This document shows positions 21,610 to 33,460 of a DNA stretch of 64,000 nucleotides, piece by piece. The stretch's first letter is position 1. Every line of letters starts with the position of its first letter. This DNA comes from Psilocybe azurescens. Lineage: Eukaryota > Basidiomycota > Agaricomycetes > Agaricales > Agrocybaceae. The notes under the pieces are model-generated. The model made no database searches. It worked only from the letters and a program-made list of their open reading frames with translations, and had not been told where the DNA came from. The stretch is taken from positions 62,001-126,000 of the forward strand of contig JAJIRX010000846.1 of NCBI GenBank assembly GCA_023853785.1, in the 5' to 3' direction. A program made the translations under genes and the position numbers.

Positions 21610-24600
21610 CTAACTAAAGACGTTGCGCCACAGACGCGATATATGCCAGCACATCTGGAGAAAGGACGCCATCTTGCTCCAAAGCCGACAAAGAGAATTT
21701 TTCGCCTGCGCGGGTTGTTCATCTCGCGGAGATAAATTGTACTGCTGGTACATTGTGTTGGCGGCATTGCTTATTCGTAGGGTTAGTGCGTCGAGGACAA
21801 GCATAAGGTCGGAGTCGGAGGAGTTTTCATTAATAGATGGTAAGAGAAGGTTGGGGTCGCCATACAAAGTCATTGATGTCGCAGAGGAATCATCCAAATC
21901 CGGATTGGACTGGATGCTGCCTTTGCGATCTGGCAGAGGCTTAAAAGACACGGCCACTGGACAATGCCTCGAAGCGTAAACATAAGAGACCGAGTTCCCT
22001 GATTTGAGGAACACTGAATGGGACACGAGAGCCAGATGTTGTCGGATCTGCTGGTGTTTCCTTCAGTTCGTGGCGGCCCTCTAGGCCAGATGGATAAAGA
22101 ATCGAAATAATTTCAGGCAGTTCGATGCCCTTAAGTTTGACCTCACCCACAGGTATGATTACTACACTCCCATCCGACGTATAGCCTCGATGGCCTCTGG
22201 GCTTTGCAATTTCGAATACTCTGTTTCTTCATCGACTTCCAAGACTTTTGCGTTGACCTCGCGCACAATATCCATACTGCACGTGATCTGTCCACCGAGA
22301 GCACTGCTGTTGATACGGGCGGAACGATTAACCATGGGCCCAAAATAATCCATTCGCTGGGTAATGATGTCTCTCTCGCAAAGTGGCGTACCACTATGGA
22401 TACCCATCCTCACAGAAAGTCCACGAGCAATAAGACGGCCCTCGGCGTCATAGATAGGCTTGCCATCGTCACATTCAAGAATCTCCAACGGCCACGACTC
22501 GTGGAGGAGATGCATCTGAACGGTAAGACACCACCAAACGGCTGCGAGCGTCGTTGGGAAAGAGCACATGAACGAGTCTCCTTCTGTTTTCACCTCGTAG
22601 CCTCCACAGAAGCGCAATTGTCTACGGAGGAGGTTATTGTGCAGACGCATGGCCGTAGGCATGCCGGGATTTGCTTCCCAAAGATGAGTCGAATTTCGGA
22701 TATCTGTAAAGACAATCGTGATGTGGCCAATGGGTGCCGGGACTTCTTCATTGAGCCTGTTGATGCGATGGTCTCGTATGTCATTCTTCTTTCGAGAATG
22801 ATACATATGTGGATCAACGATGGGATCGAGGGTTGGTTGGCGAGACCTTGATGTCGAGTTGAAGAGGTCGGCCACCCAGATTACCATGATCATTGTACTG
22901 CCATCCGCGCCGTAGCTTATTGCAAAGTCGCGAAGCTTCTGGGCAGCAAGCATAGGGTCAGGCCTGTCATTCCTCGCCACCGTACGGGCAATGTCAACAG
23001 CTGTTTGATAGGGTACAAAGTCCCATAAACCACGGTTGGCGATAATGACAAATTCATCCATCTCGGTCAGGTTATATGTGAAGGTGTCAGGGCGGGCATT
23101 CAAAGGTGGAAATAGATGATAGTATCCGAATGAGCGTGACACTTCGACCTCATCGTTGACGAGTCCTGGCGGAGACAGATATCCTTCGGCCGCACGAATT
23201 CGAGCAGTCTCATCCCGATCGTAGGGGTCATGTTTTCTTGAAATTTCATGACATACGCCTTGTCTGGAAACAACCGCTAAAGCATCGCCAACATTGGCAG
23301 CATAGATTGTATGCTCGAGGAAATATAAGGCGATTCCAGAAGCACCCATACGAGTGTATTGTTTGTCAAAAACGGCTTGCACACTTGCTTGAGAGTTTTT
23401 ACGTGGGTTGACAACAAGAAAATCGCGGAGATCCTGATTCAACTTCAAGAAAGTCCAATGAAGTGCCTTCGGAATGCCTTCTTTCCGTTGACTGAGGGGG
23501 ACGCCTTCCTTTTCCATCTTCGCATTGACATGACCCATTTGCGTCTTGAAAACATTAACAAAATTATCATGAAGGAATTTCGACAGCTTGTTTGGGGTTG
23601 AACCTGGTTTCAACGGCTTCGCCAGATGGGTTCGACCAAACATTGCAAAAATGGCCTCGTGCTTGCTGTGCGTGAATTCGTGAACTAGATCGATCATGTT
23701 TAGATGGTCGTTCTTTCCCAACGAATCGGCTATGCCATATCCCATTCCGCATATAGTTGAGAGGGATGTTCGAATACGTCGATCCGTGTTCTCATCTGGT
23801 ATATCGACAGTGGTATCCTTCCCAGTCGTGGTGATGGTAACGTCCATGAGACCTAACACCTTCAGTTGCGAAAGGCTAGTGAAGCCCGACAGCATCGGTG
23901 TGGAATGACTGCTGGCGTGTCTGCTAGTCCGGGTGGTTGGGTCAGCCTTGATTTGCAGACGTTTGTTTCCTGAGAGATTGAGATATTTGAGGTTCGTATT
24001 GAAATTCCTTGTTACGTATGTTCATGACGACTCGCAGTGAGCAGAGAGATAGATGGGTGACATACCAATTCCAGTCGAACTCCCAATTGTTGATGTTATA
24101 CTTGAGGAGATTACTTCCAACATCCAACACCCGCAAATTCTTCACTTTCCCTAATTCCTGCGGGAGGGTGTGTAATCTGTTGCCGTTAAGATATAGCGTC
24201 GTCAATTTCGCCAAGCGGGGAAAATCTTCAACGGGTAAGCTTGTTAGTTTATTGCCACTAAGATACAATTCTTCCAGTTGGGTCATGTTACGGAAAAAGC
24301 TTGGCGGTAAATCCTGGATCTCGTTGAAGGATAAATTCAACACCCGGAGATGAGAAAATATCATAAGAGGTTGAACGACACTGTCAGTCAAACAGTTCTC
24401 GCCCAGGTATAACTCTGAGAGTGAGTAAACGAGGGAAGGGATGCTGCGAGCCGAGTTGATAGAAGCCGTTGAAGACTTGCGGCCAACTGCTCCTGGGGCG
24501 GCCAAACTTCCATCGATGATAGGAACTTCGTGAATGGGTACTGGTGGGTCATGCCAGCCGTTGATGAAATTCGAAGTCACATTGATCTTAACCAAGCTGG

Positions 24601-27411
24601 CGCAACTCCACAGTGTCTGCGGCAGCTCTGTAAGGCTGTTGTTATGGGCATCCAAAACTTCGAGCTTCTGAAGCTTTCCGATCGTAGACGGCAAAGCATC
24701 GAGTTTGTTGTCTGTACATGACAAAGCTTCTAGCCAAGACAATTCCCCTAAGCTATCCGGTATCGAGCGAATTGAATTATGATCCAGCTTGAGGGTGCGC
24801 AACGAAGTGAGCTGGCTTAGTGCAAGGTCATCCAGGGAAGAGAGCTTCGCGTATGAAAGATCCAGTAGGGTCAACCCATACGGTCTGCCCATCGGACCAG
24901 GCACGAGAGAAAGTTGAGTGATATCGTTATGGGATGCATTCAAAATCGTCAATCGAGGGCCGAGTGAAAGCTCGAGGGCATGCACCACATTGTGGTCTGC
25001 ACTCAGCTCTGTGAGATTCGGCAGCATACAGATCATGGTGAGATCGGATATCTGGTTTCGCCTGCAATCCAAGGTGCGAAGGTTGACGAGATTGATGGCC
25101 TCAGACGGGAATTTAGTGACTCGATTGCCCACCATGATCAACCTTTCCAGCAACTTCAGTTTGCCTATCTCGTCGGGCAGCTCGGTGATTGAATTGAAGG
25201 AGATGTCCAGGTCACGAAGGCTGTCGAGCTGAGTGACAACAAGAGGGAATTCGCAGAATTTGTTGTTTGATATATTAAGAGTGGCCAGTGCACGAAGGCG
25301 AGGGAAATGCCATGGTAGCCTTTCTAGGCGGTTGTTCTGCAGTAAAAGGGAAACGAGGCCTTCGATATGATCAAGATAGGCCTCTTCCAAGTCTCGTATA
25401 CAATTGGAAGAAAGATTAAGCCGGTGTAAACTCGTAGAATGTCGCAAACTTGCGGGAACTTTCTTCATCGACATCTGCGTCAGGCGAAGGTCGCGGAGAA
25501 CCGTACATGATTGTATAAAATCGAGTGGAATTTCCAGCATGGGATTACCGTCTAAACGCAAGGATACGATGGAATCTGCATTTTGATGCAGGACGACAGG
25601 GATCGTCCGCAGGCCTCGTCCGCCGAGATCGACGAAGTCATAGTTATCAAGATGAATTTGTTCCTCCTAAATGAAAAATATCACTCAGCGTTTTAATCAT
25701 TGTAAAAATCCGGGTCACTCACCCCTGCCAAAAGTTGACTTTTGTACACAAATTTCAGAAGGATGTTCAGACTATCAACTCCAAGTAAATGATGGCCATC
25801 TTCGAAGTCATAACCCGCTTGCTCCATTCTTAGTTTGACGATAGCACCGGGACGTTCATTCGGACCCAACATACGCTCTATCGAATGAGATCAACCTCGA
25901 GATCTTTGAGAGACGTCTAGAGCTTACCTCGACCTTGCTGGCTCAGATACAAGTTGTGCTGAACAGGATTCTTTTCAACCGGTCCCATCTTACTCAGCCT
26001 GGTTGTTAATTCCGCCACCGTTGTGACCAGATCGGTTGAAATGATGTGGGATGCAGTGTTCCCCGGCTTGCTGATCCGTACTCTGAACGCTAGCGGGTGA
26101 TAGTGAGAACCACGTAGAGTCGATTTCGACCCTCTGCTTGTCGTAGATGCTACAGATGAAAATGATGCCGATGCCATATTTCTCTTCTTCGCGCTTTTCA
26201 ATTTATCTCGGGGGATCTTTCCACTGAGCGCCGGAGACAGACCATTTAAACTCACGTCTGAATCGTGATCCGAATCGTGATTTTGGCCTTCTGCTGTGCC
26301 CACCGCCCAACTTTCGGGGGGTACCCAGCTCTCTTTATGCGACCCTGTTGGACTGCCGGGTACCAAGGTAAGCGACGATGCTGACGCGATGGAGGGACAG
26401 CTATCCGGAGGCATAATCGTCTTTGGCGACACTTTTCGATAGTCACCGGGGGCTATCATGGCTTTGCGTTTATCCTGCAATGGCGTCGTCGAAAATGGAT
26501 CACTAAATTCGAAATAAGGATAGTGAGAGCTATGGTCTGAGTGACTTTGGGATCCGCTGCTGGGCGAGCTAGGATGGCTGAAGACAGAATTTGCATGCCC
26601 TGCGGAAATGATCTTGGGGTCAAGAATCCCCTCCATGGAATTGAGATCCAGATCCCCAGTAAATTCCTGCCCGTCACCTTTGGGCGGAGGCGTGGGCGGG
26701 AGCTTTGTCGCGCTTTTTTCCTTTGCTTTTCTTAGATGTTGATGCTTGAATCGTCATCGTGGAGGCGGAAGCCACAGGTATAGTTATAGGAAGTCCATTA
26801 AAGAGGTTGTTACCGTGCCTTTGCTCTGGAAGAGGGGGAACAGGGGGTTTTAGAGAAGGGTGCTCGGTGCCATCAGAGTCGGATCGTAAGTGAGTTTTGC
26901 TCGAGCGAGTTTTGAGCTTCGCGAACGGGTTCAAGTTTAGGGACGATTTGGCTTTTCGAAGATCCCCCGAATGCGTAGACGACCCGCTGTACACCATTCC
27001 TTTTGAAGACTCGCTGTCATCTTGAGAGCGACGCTTGCTTTCCGGAATATATAGCGTAGATTCGGACGGGCGGGTGGTACGAAGGAGGCTGGTGGTACTG
27101 TTCTGACGCATTGATACAAATGACACGAGAGAAGACTTTTGAGAAAACCCAAAAGACCTCGAATTCTTCGGCGGTGGTGTAGGCTGTGAATGAATGGCTC
27201 AGAACGATGTAAACGGTTTGTGAAGGTGGGAGTCTATGTATTGTCCGAAGCCTTCAACATAGAATCAGGTACTCACTGGTTCAGTAAGCCACGGTGCAAT
27301 AGTAGAATCCTCGTTCAATGGCATTCGATAACCGTCGTCCGCGAATATAGCGGCCCCGTTTTGGTCAACAGCATCGTCCGAAAGTCTAATAGTGGATGGT
27401 CTTCGGTCCAT
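21610..27411 (-). CDS. CYR1: Adenylate cyclase (fungal type; RA-LRR-PP2C-cyclase), three frame breaks
   Basis: Makes cAMP from ATP at the plasma membrane and drives PKA signalling downstream of G-alpha and Ras. Five exons: 27411-27277, 27183-25928, 25877-25723, 25666-24066, 24007-21610. The N-terminus is long and Ser/Pro-rich. A Ras-associating domain follows (FRVRISKPG to VYKSQLLAG). About 20 leucine-rich repeats lie in exon 4 (LRDLDISFNSITELPDEIGK). A PP2C-like domain has MGYGIADSLGKNDHL and IYAANVGDALAVV. The class III cyclase domain has IVFTDIRNSTHLWEA, EVKTEGDSFMCSF and GIHSGTPLC. The tail contains VGEVKLKGIELPE and LYGDPNLLLPSINENSSDSD. The frame breaks at the T6 run 26714-26719, near 22161-22166 and at the A4 run 21943-21946, each restored by one base. 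As cyclase is normally single-copy, sequence error is the likelier cause. The start (MDRRPSTIRL) follows an apparent 5' UTR intron. Confidence 0.9.
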
Positions 27412-29400
27412 GCGGGGTATCGTATACTGTCAGTATTCGCAGAATGCTGATATCGATGTCTCGCCCGCTAAAGAAAGGGTTCCCGTAGCAAGGGAAAGTC
27501 GTCGCGGTCGTGGCAGTAGTTGGCAGAAAGAGAGCTCGTCGTCGTCTGCCCGATTTGCCTCCGAATTTCTCACGATCCTGCCAATATGGACCCGGGGGCC
27601 GGCCAATCTATCCTTTATAGAGAATCGGCGGTATGTTCTGTATCATGTCAACAGAATTTAATTTGTGCATTATTAGAATCGAGTAAGTAGAGTTACATTG
27701 ATAAAGCATTAGAATAATACACCATAGCACCCTCAATACGGCAGACGACCCAGCCCAACTACGAATCTTCGATTCGAACCAGTCACAACTCGGACACATC
27801 CTCTCCTCCTTCCTCATATCGCAATTATCGCAATTACTCACCTATTTGAGAAGAAGGCTCTTTCGCACTAGGTCGATTACTAAATTGGCTCTGGTACCAT
27901 CAAGGGCATATCGGTGCAATAGTATCTTTTAATTTAATGTGGCTGCGTGATACCCCGTGCTTCGTACAGGTCAAGAGCAGTTTCATTTAAAGAGTTTCAG
28001 AGAAGTCATCACCGTGACTATGAACTAAGTTCCGAAATACCGTGCTGGATCTAAAATCTTTGAAAGGAGTCCATGACAAAGGAACAACGCGAAACGTACC
28101 CAACGAGCAAGAATGGCTGCAATAAGGCCGGCAGATTCTTGATTGACCGGCATATTACCTTCATTATCGCAGTGGGTGGTCAGCTCTAAATAATTGGATC
28201 GGTAAAATGTTCCTCCTCCTCCATGGTCGTTCATCTTGACACGAAGAAAGATCCAAATGAGACCATTCGTCACAGCGCCGAGTACAACACTTGCCTTGAA
28301 TACAACGAGCAGACAAAAATTGGTATGACCTGGCTAAATCCGTACTCAAGTTGCCTTGCGCACGCGTATACCTCGCAAATCGCCTGTGCAACATGTTCCT
28401 TGGGATGGCCGGTCTTCGCCTATATGACAAAGAGAGCCGCTGGCCTTTCTTTAAACCTGTTGAGGACGGGGTGCTGTACGTAAGCCCCTGAGAAAATGAG
28501 CACCGAGATTGGATAGGACTGGGAAGGACGCATTGGCGTGATTTCGGTCCCCTAACATGATTGCTATATAGTCAATCTACCCTGACAGTGTTGTCAATGA
28601 GTCTGGATTGAATCATGTTTGCAGAATGCTAAGATTCATCTCCCTTTCGGTATTATGGCGACCGCGCAGAATAAAAATGCGCCTAATCATGCGCGCGTAC
28701 AAGCCTCACCCTAGTAATAGGAAAGTAGGTCACAGACGTCGGGTAAGTTACGTTCAATTCCGCACCGATTTCGCGACATGGCCTTCGAGCATTGCAAGAT
28801 GACGATGAAAATTATTATCCAAGGACCAAAATTCTTCTTTTCCAAGCTCGTTGGAAGCTGCTACATGCTCTTTATAGTCGTCCTGAGGGACAGAGTTCCA
28901 CTGTAAGAGATCTTCAATTTCTCTAAGGTGCTGTCATCGGCCCTGAAGAAGCCCGGAGTGTCTAGAAGATGTTAGGAAATGCATGCACCCCATATTGCAA
29001 CCGTGCTTGCCCTTCCAGCCTCGTCTTCATAGAAACAACCGTGCTTTCAACCTGTTGCTCAAAGGTTTTATGAAAGGGGCCTCCAGTGACCGTGTCTGAA
29101 TCGGCATCCGGGTCTGAACCGACATCTATTTCTTTATCAAAATCAAAGGTTTTCTGGGGCTCCAGGAGGGGTGATAGGCTAGACGAGGCTCCAGGCTACT
29201 AAGACCAGAGAGTTTTCGCTTTTGACCATGGTTGCTGACAGGAAAGTGACATCGCACAGGGGCCGACTAAGTTCGGTATCTTTTCTCTCACTCCGATTAT
29301 CTTTTCTTGATCTTATCTTTTCCCTTCGACTTCGTTCCGTCGACCTATGTATAGACAAGTTCTTCCTTCGGCATTCCCTATTCCTACCCATAATTTCTTT
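27412..29400. other. Intergenic, with unassigned minus-strand coding-like fragments near 28.0-28.5 kb
   Basis: About 2 kb. The cyclase promoter and 5' leader lie at 27412-27650. On the minus strand, 28430-28025 reads in overlapping frames as pieces such as VVLGAVTNGLIWIFLRVK and QESAGLIAAILARWVRF, with hydrophobic segments that could be exons of a membrane protein or its remnant. I recognise no family. Nothing supported at 28.6-29.4 kb. Confidence 0.4.
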
Positions 29401-31631
29401 CTACATGATGGACATAAACATTGGCCACATGGCAGCCGCAAATGGAATCCGTTCCTTCAATCCGTACGCTATTGTCATGGCATCTTCAGGAGACTTGCGA
29501 AGAGCTGCAATGAGTAAATGATTACCCATAAGAACTATGTCCAAAATATAATTGAAAGTGTAATAAACTCACCGTGATCTTTCGCAATGTACAGCAACGC
29601 GTAAGGTCGTTGGAAAGCCCAATGTCGATCTTCCAAACTTTCCTCTATTAAAGGTTGCCATTTATCCAGAACCCTCTGAGCACAGTTGCCATGGCTCGAA
29701 TCAGTCCAGTTTGAAATAATCTTTAATGAATAATGAACCCTGGACATCTGAGGCACGCATTAGTCTCATTCAAATAATTGACAGTGAGCGACCCACATAT
29801 ATATCCCTGACATCATCCACTTTGACAGATTCAATGCCAGCTAGAATTTGACCTAACTTGTTGTTCCAGCCTATGCCTAATTTCTTTGGTTGATCACAGT
29901 ATCCGTATGGCAGGTCAGGAAGTTTTGCATGTAGGTGGCACTTCAAATATTCCAGCGCCTCAGAAGTAGTGGTAGCAGCTGACCAGTTCTCCAGCTGGCC
30001 ATGTTGCATGTGCGCCCATTCGGGACCATCAAAGTGGATGGACAGAGTTTTAAGGGGACGGGCTTCACCAGGAAGTAGATTGACATTATCAAGATTGCCT
30101 CCAGGTTCGCAACGTGATGAAGCAAGTAGGTTTAGTGCATTGGTTAGGTCCGCCCCAATGAGGTTCTCGGCATAGAACTCGCACGTCTCTAATAGAGGCA
30201 CGAGAGGCTGGTTGTGATATCCAGAGGCGAGATTAAGGATATCAGAATGAGATGAGGGTAAAGTGATGTGTAAGGTAACCAAATGTGGAGTGAGCACAAG
30301 GAGGTTGGTCAAGTCATTGTTGTCGATGAATTCAAAACGAACACAGAATGACTTTAGCGAGGATGGGGATGTCTTGGAAAGCATAATAATAAGACTCGGC
30401 ATTAAGTTTCCTCGGTAGGACACTACCCTGATATCTTCAATGACTGGAAGTGTGAGATTATCGAAACAATTATGCTGCGACCTGTACTCAAACCCAACTT
30501 GCAATTTCACAAGGTGTGGAATGGTGACGGACGGGAAAACAATGTCATCAGTAAGCTCCAGCATGGTCAAGGTCTCCAGTGTAGGGGAGCTTATGGCTGG
30601 ATTCAACTGGTTTCCAAAGGTCAGACGCTCCCTGTAGTCAATGAGCTGCGAGAACGGTAAAATAACGTCTCCTCCTGAAAACGGCCTAACCAAATAGACT
30701 GTCGTGAGCAAAGGAGCTACTTCAAAGAGGTCGATAGGGCCATGGAGCCTATGTGTTAGAGGCGTCATTAAAATCAAGGATTTAAGCGCCAAAAGTCGAC
30801 CTTTGATCGAATGAAACCCAGTCAAAGCTTTCGATGGTACACAGATCAACGCCGCCTCCCATCGTTCCGCATGTTGGCAAAGAAGTTCAACGACATTATG
30901 CTCCACTCCAACGAAAGAGAGCGTGTCAATCGATATATCAAGAGGGGCTCCCTTGAACGATGAAGGAGTTCACTGAGATACTGCAGCTGCGTCTTTGTCT
31001 TTTTCTTTTTGTTCTTCAAATGGACTGTTGGTAGTTGCGCCCATAAGGAAGGCGTATCTAAAGCAACAATCCTCCAAGATTGGCAAATTTGTCCGAGAAC
31101 CCAAGGAAGCAGCTTGTTCCATCTCCACTTTCGATCAGCCATCTGAGTGGTTTGGCCGACCCATCGAAATATTTCCTGTAGAATTTCCGTAGGAAGCCTT
31201 CGTATAGGGGAAATCAAACCCTTATGCCGACGAACGAACCGATTTGCCTGTTCAATCTTGTGGGTTGTTACCATTATCCAAGAACGGCTGGTCTGGCCAT
31301 TCCTCCTCCTTTGCTCTAAAGTCTCGGCCCAGCGTCTCGCTTCCGCCTCTGCTTTCTCGATTGCTTTGACGATGAGTGCCGATTCAGAGTCGTTAGGGGG
31401 ATAATTGGAGACAAGCAGCTGGGGGCCGGTGGTTCGGGTAACTGGACTTTTGACACTCCAGGCAACGATGGTATAATTGCGTTTTTGGCTGCACGTCCTG
31501 CCTTTCTCGCCACGATCCTGGTTTTCTTCCGCGTCCTGTCCAATCTTGCATGCAAGTAGTGCTTTCCATGAAGTGTTCTCCGACGTATTTGATGCTTTAC
31601 CGCGATTGTCACTAGCTTCACGCCCATCCAT
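29401..31631 (-). CDS. F-box protein with leucine-rich C-terminal region (one frame break)
   Basis: A predicted substrate adaptor of an SCF ubiquitin ligase; the target is unknown. It starts MDGREASDNRG at 31631. About 95 polar residues are followed by a helix rich in Ala/Glu/Arg (AIEKAEAEARRWAETLEQR). The F-box is ISPIRRLPTEILQEIFRW, with the second part LGQICQSWRIVALDTPSLWA. A basic KNKKKKTK segment precedes the body. The frame slips by one base at 30944-30952 (GGGG/CCC run) and continues as LDISIDTLSFVGVEHNVVEL into an irregular LRR-like region of about 370 residues. Two introns (about 29813-29757 and 29573-29508) join the last exons, ending AAMWPMFMSIM at TAG 29401. No nonsense codons other than those caused by the shift. 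Confidence 0.75.
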
Positions 31632-32599
31632 CTGACCCGGAGATAATGCTACAGTCAATCTATCTCAGTAGTATGAATATGCCCAGATAACGCAAACAGA
31701 CAGACCCGAATTCCAAAGAACATACTGTAGTGCAGGATGCCGATGAGCAACAATTTGACATCCGACCGCCACTCGACATGACTACCATTGAGGGTGATAG
31801 CGGCCTACAGGCCGTTCATATTGCTGTGGGGCGCGGCGTTCGGAGTCTCGTGACTAGATTTGGTTTTAATTTTCAAATTCTGGGCTTTAGAGATTGCAGG
31901 CCCATTTTAAGGTTATCGCACAACCGTAAGGCGTTGGTCGTCGCCATTGAATATTACGGTTAATATGAAAGAGGGAAAAACATAGTAGCCTGAATGATTC
32001 AGGCGAGTGGTGTCAGTGACGGCCGGCGACCGAGGATCACGTGTATGGTGCGCTCTTAAAGTTAACTACATGTGTATAGGTTGGTAACATTAAAGACTGG
32101 CAGCTGGCCATGTTCTTTCTATCAACAAGTAATTCATTTCTACGCGATTTGATGCGGCACGGATTGGTTTTCTTTAGGTCTTCAATCAAAACTCCGAGAG
32201 TTCAAGTTGCATAAGCTTGAATATACTAGAGACTAAAGAAATTAGAAAGCCATAATCAGTAACCATGAAGTTGCAAATTTATGGGTCGATTCGGATTTCA
32301 AACGTACTGCCAAGGGCACCCATGTATTCATCTATTTACTTACTAGTATATTTTGTCGACCCACTAAAGTTCATGTTGTGTATCTAAAAATAGATTAGAA
32401 CGAAGAGGAATTGAAGTAAGGAATTAACCAAACTCATAATATAATCTGTGAACAATAGGAATAAAATCTTTTTTCTACATATTCAAGTACAGAATAATAT
32501 GGATGCCATGAAATATACAAGCACATGATCAAATATTTTTAACACGCAAGGTTTGGTATTCGAATCTCCCTTGTATATGCACAGCATAGGCGGAGGTGC
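31632..32599. other. Intergenic, AT-rich, no gene recognised
   Basis: About 1 kb upstream of the F-box gene, markedly AT-rich between 32100 and 32560. No coding pattern or repeat could be supported. Confidence 0.5.
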
Positions 32600-33035
32600 A
32601 CTGATAGAGGTGAGTGGCCAGGCCTAGAAAGCCATTCCCGAGCAAGCCCCACATCCTCGGAAGTATGCGGCTTTTTCTGTTCGAAATTTCAAAGAAACAT
32701 GGCCACAGCTGTTGTGTGGACCATGCAATGCCGCATCAGTCCCGACAGACAGCTGCTAGAGTCAAAGGGCGAATGGAGCTCTTAGACAACTGGCCTTCTT
32801 CCTCTTCTCCCATCAGCATCATGACGGTCGACAGCCAATTCGAAGATATAAGACACGATATTTTTCGGAGAATGCGTCACTCCTTTAGCACATTCTCGAT
32901 AATTCTCCTCGTTTCCTCGATCTGGGCCTCCAGTCGCTTATGTCGTGTACATGGAAGATATAACCGTTTAACACGAGTGATGCGGCCATTTATGGCATAC
33001 ACATTTGTTCGTTGGACAGGGTTATGATGTGCCAT
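32600..33035 (-). pseudogene. F-box gene remnant, N-terminal part only
   Basis: Starts MAHHNPVQRTNVYAINGR at 33035, followed by a coiled-coil-like segment HKRLEAQIEETRRIIENVLK and then a stop. In a shifted frame comes an F-box first half, NIVSYIFELAVDRHD. In a third frame comes the second half, LAAVCRD-stop-CGIAWSTQQLWPC, with a stop where the conserved Trp would be. It lacks the C-terminal half. The two internal stops and the truncation make this a genuine remnant, unlike copies damaged only by single-base slips. Confidence 0.6.
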
Positions 33036-33460
33036 TGTGGTGGTGAAGGAAGGGATTCGAGTTCAAGTTAAAAAGTTCAAGTTGAACTGCGGAAAAAAGC
33101 ATGTCCATTTTCGCACGGTTGTTGGTGCCAGTTAGTGCCCCTACGGAGGAAGTAAAATTGGAGACCAAGTACGGCCTACTATGATGACAATTACTTTGGT
33201 TTTTACTACTAATATCCTAAACTAACTAAACGAAGTGGCAAGAAGCTATATGTACCCTTTAAGCGGAGGGGTCGCCGATCTCATAAGGCCCCATAAGTTA
33301 ACAGAGACGAGAAATCCAAGGAATAAAAAAGAAGAGACAGTGCAACAAGTATCATACACAAATCGAGAGAATGACGGACCGGGAAGTACACATAGGATAA
33401 TAAAATGAAGGGGGTGTCAACTCTGACAAGGCAGGACATGACCGACGAGAAAGGATAAGC
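33036..33460. other. Short intergenic region, no gene recognised
   Basis: About 425 bases at the 3' side of the malate synthase gene; probably its 3' UTR. Confidence 0.5.

Noticed and set aside
21900..21960. A 33-nt intron that would bypass the stop after VF in the adenylate cyclase tail
   Set aside because: It is too short for a spliceosomal intron in this genome and would delete the conserved KPL..RKGS residues. A one-base slip in the A4 run is simpler.
32614..33027. Plus-strand 137-codon ORF
   Set aside because: The opposite strand carries an F-box remnant with family motifs; the plus ORF has none.
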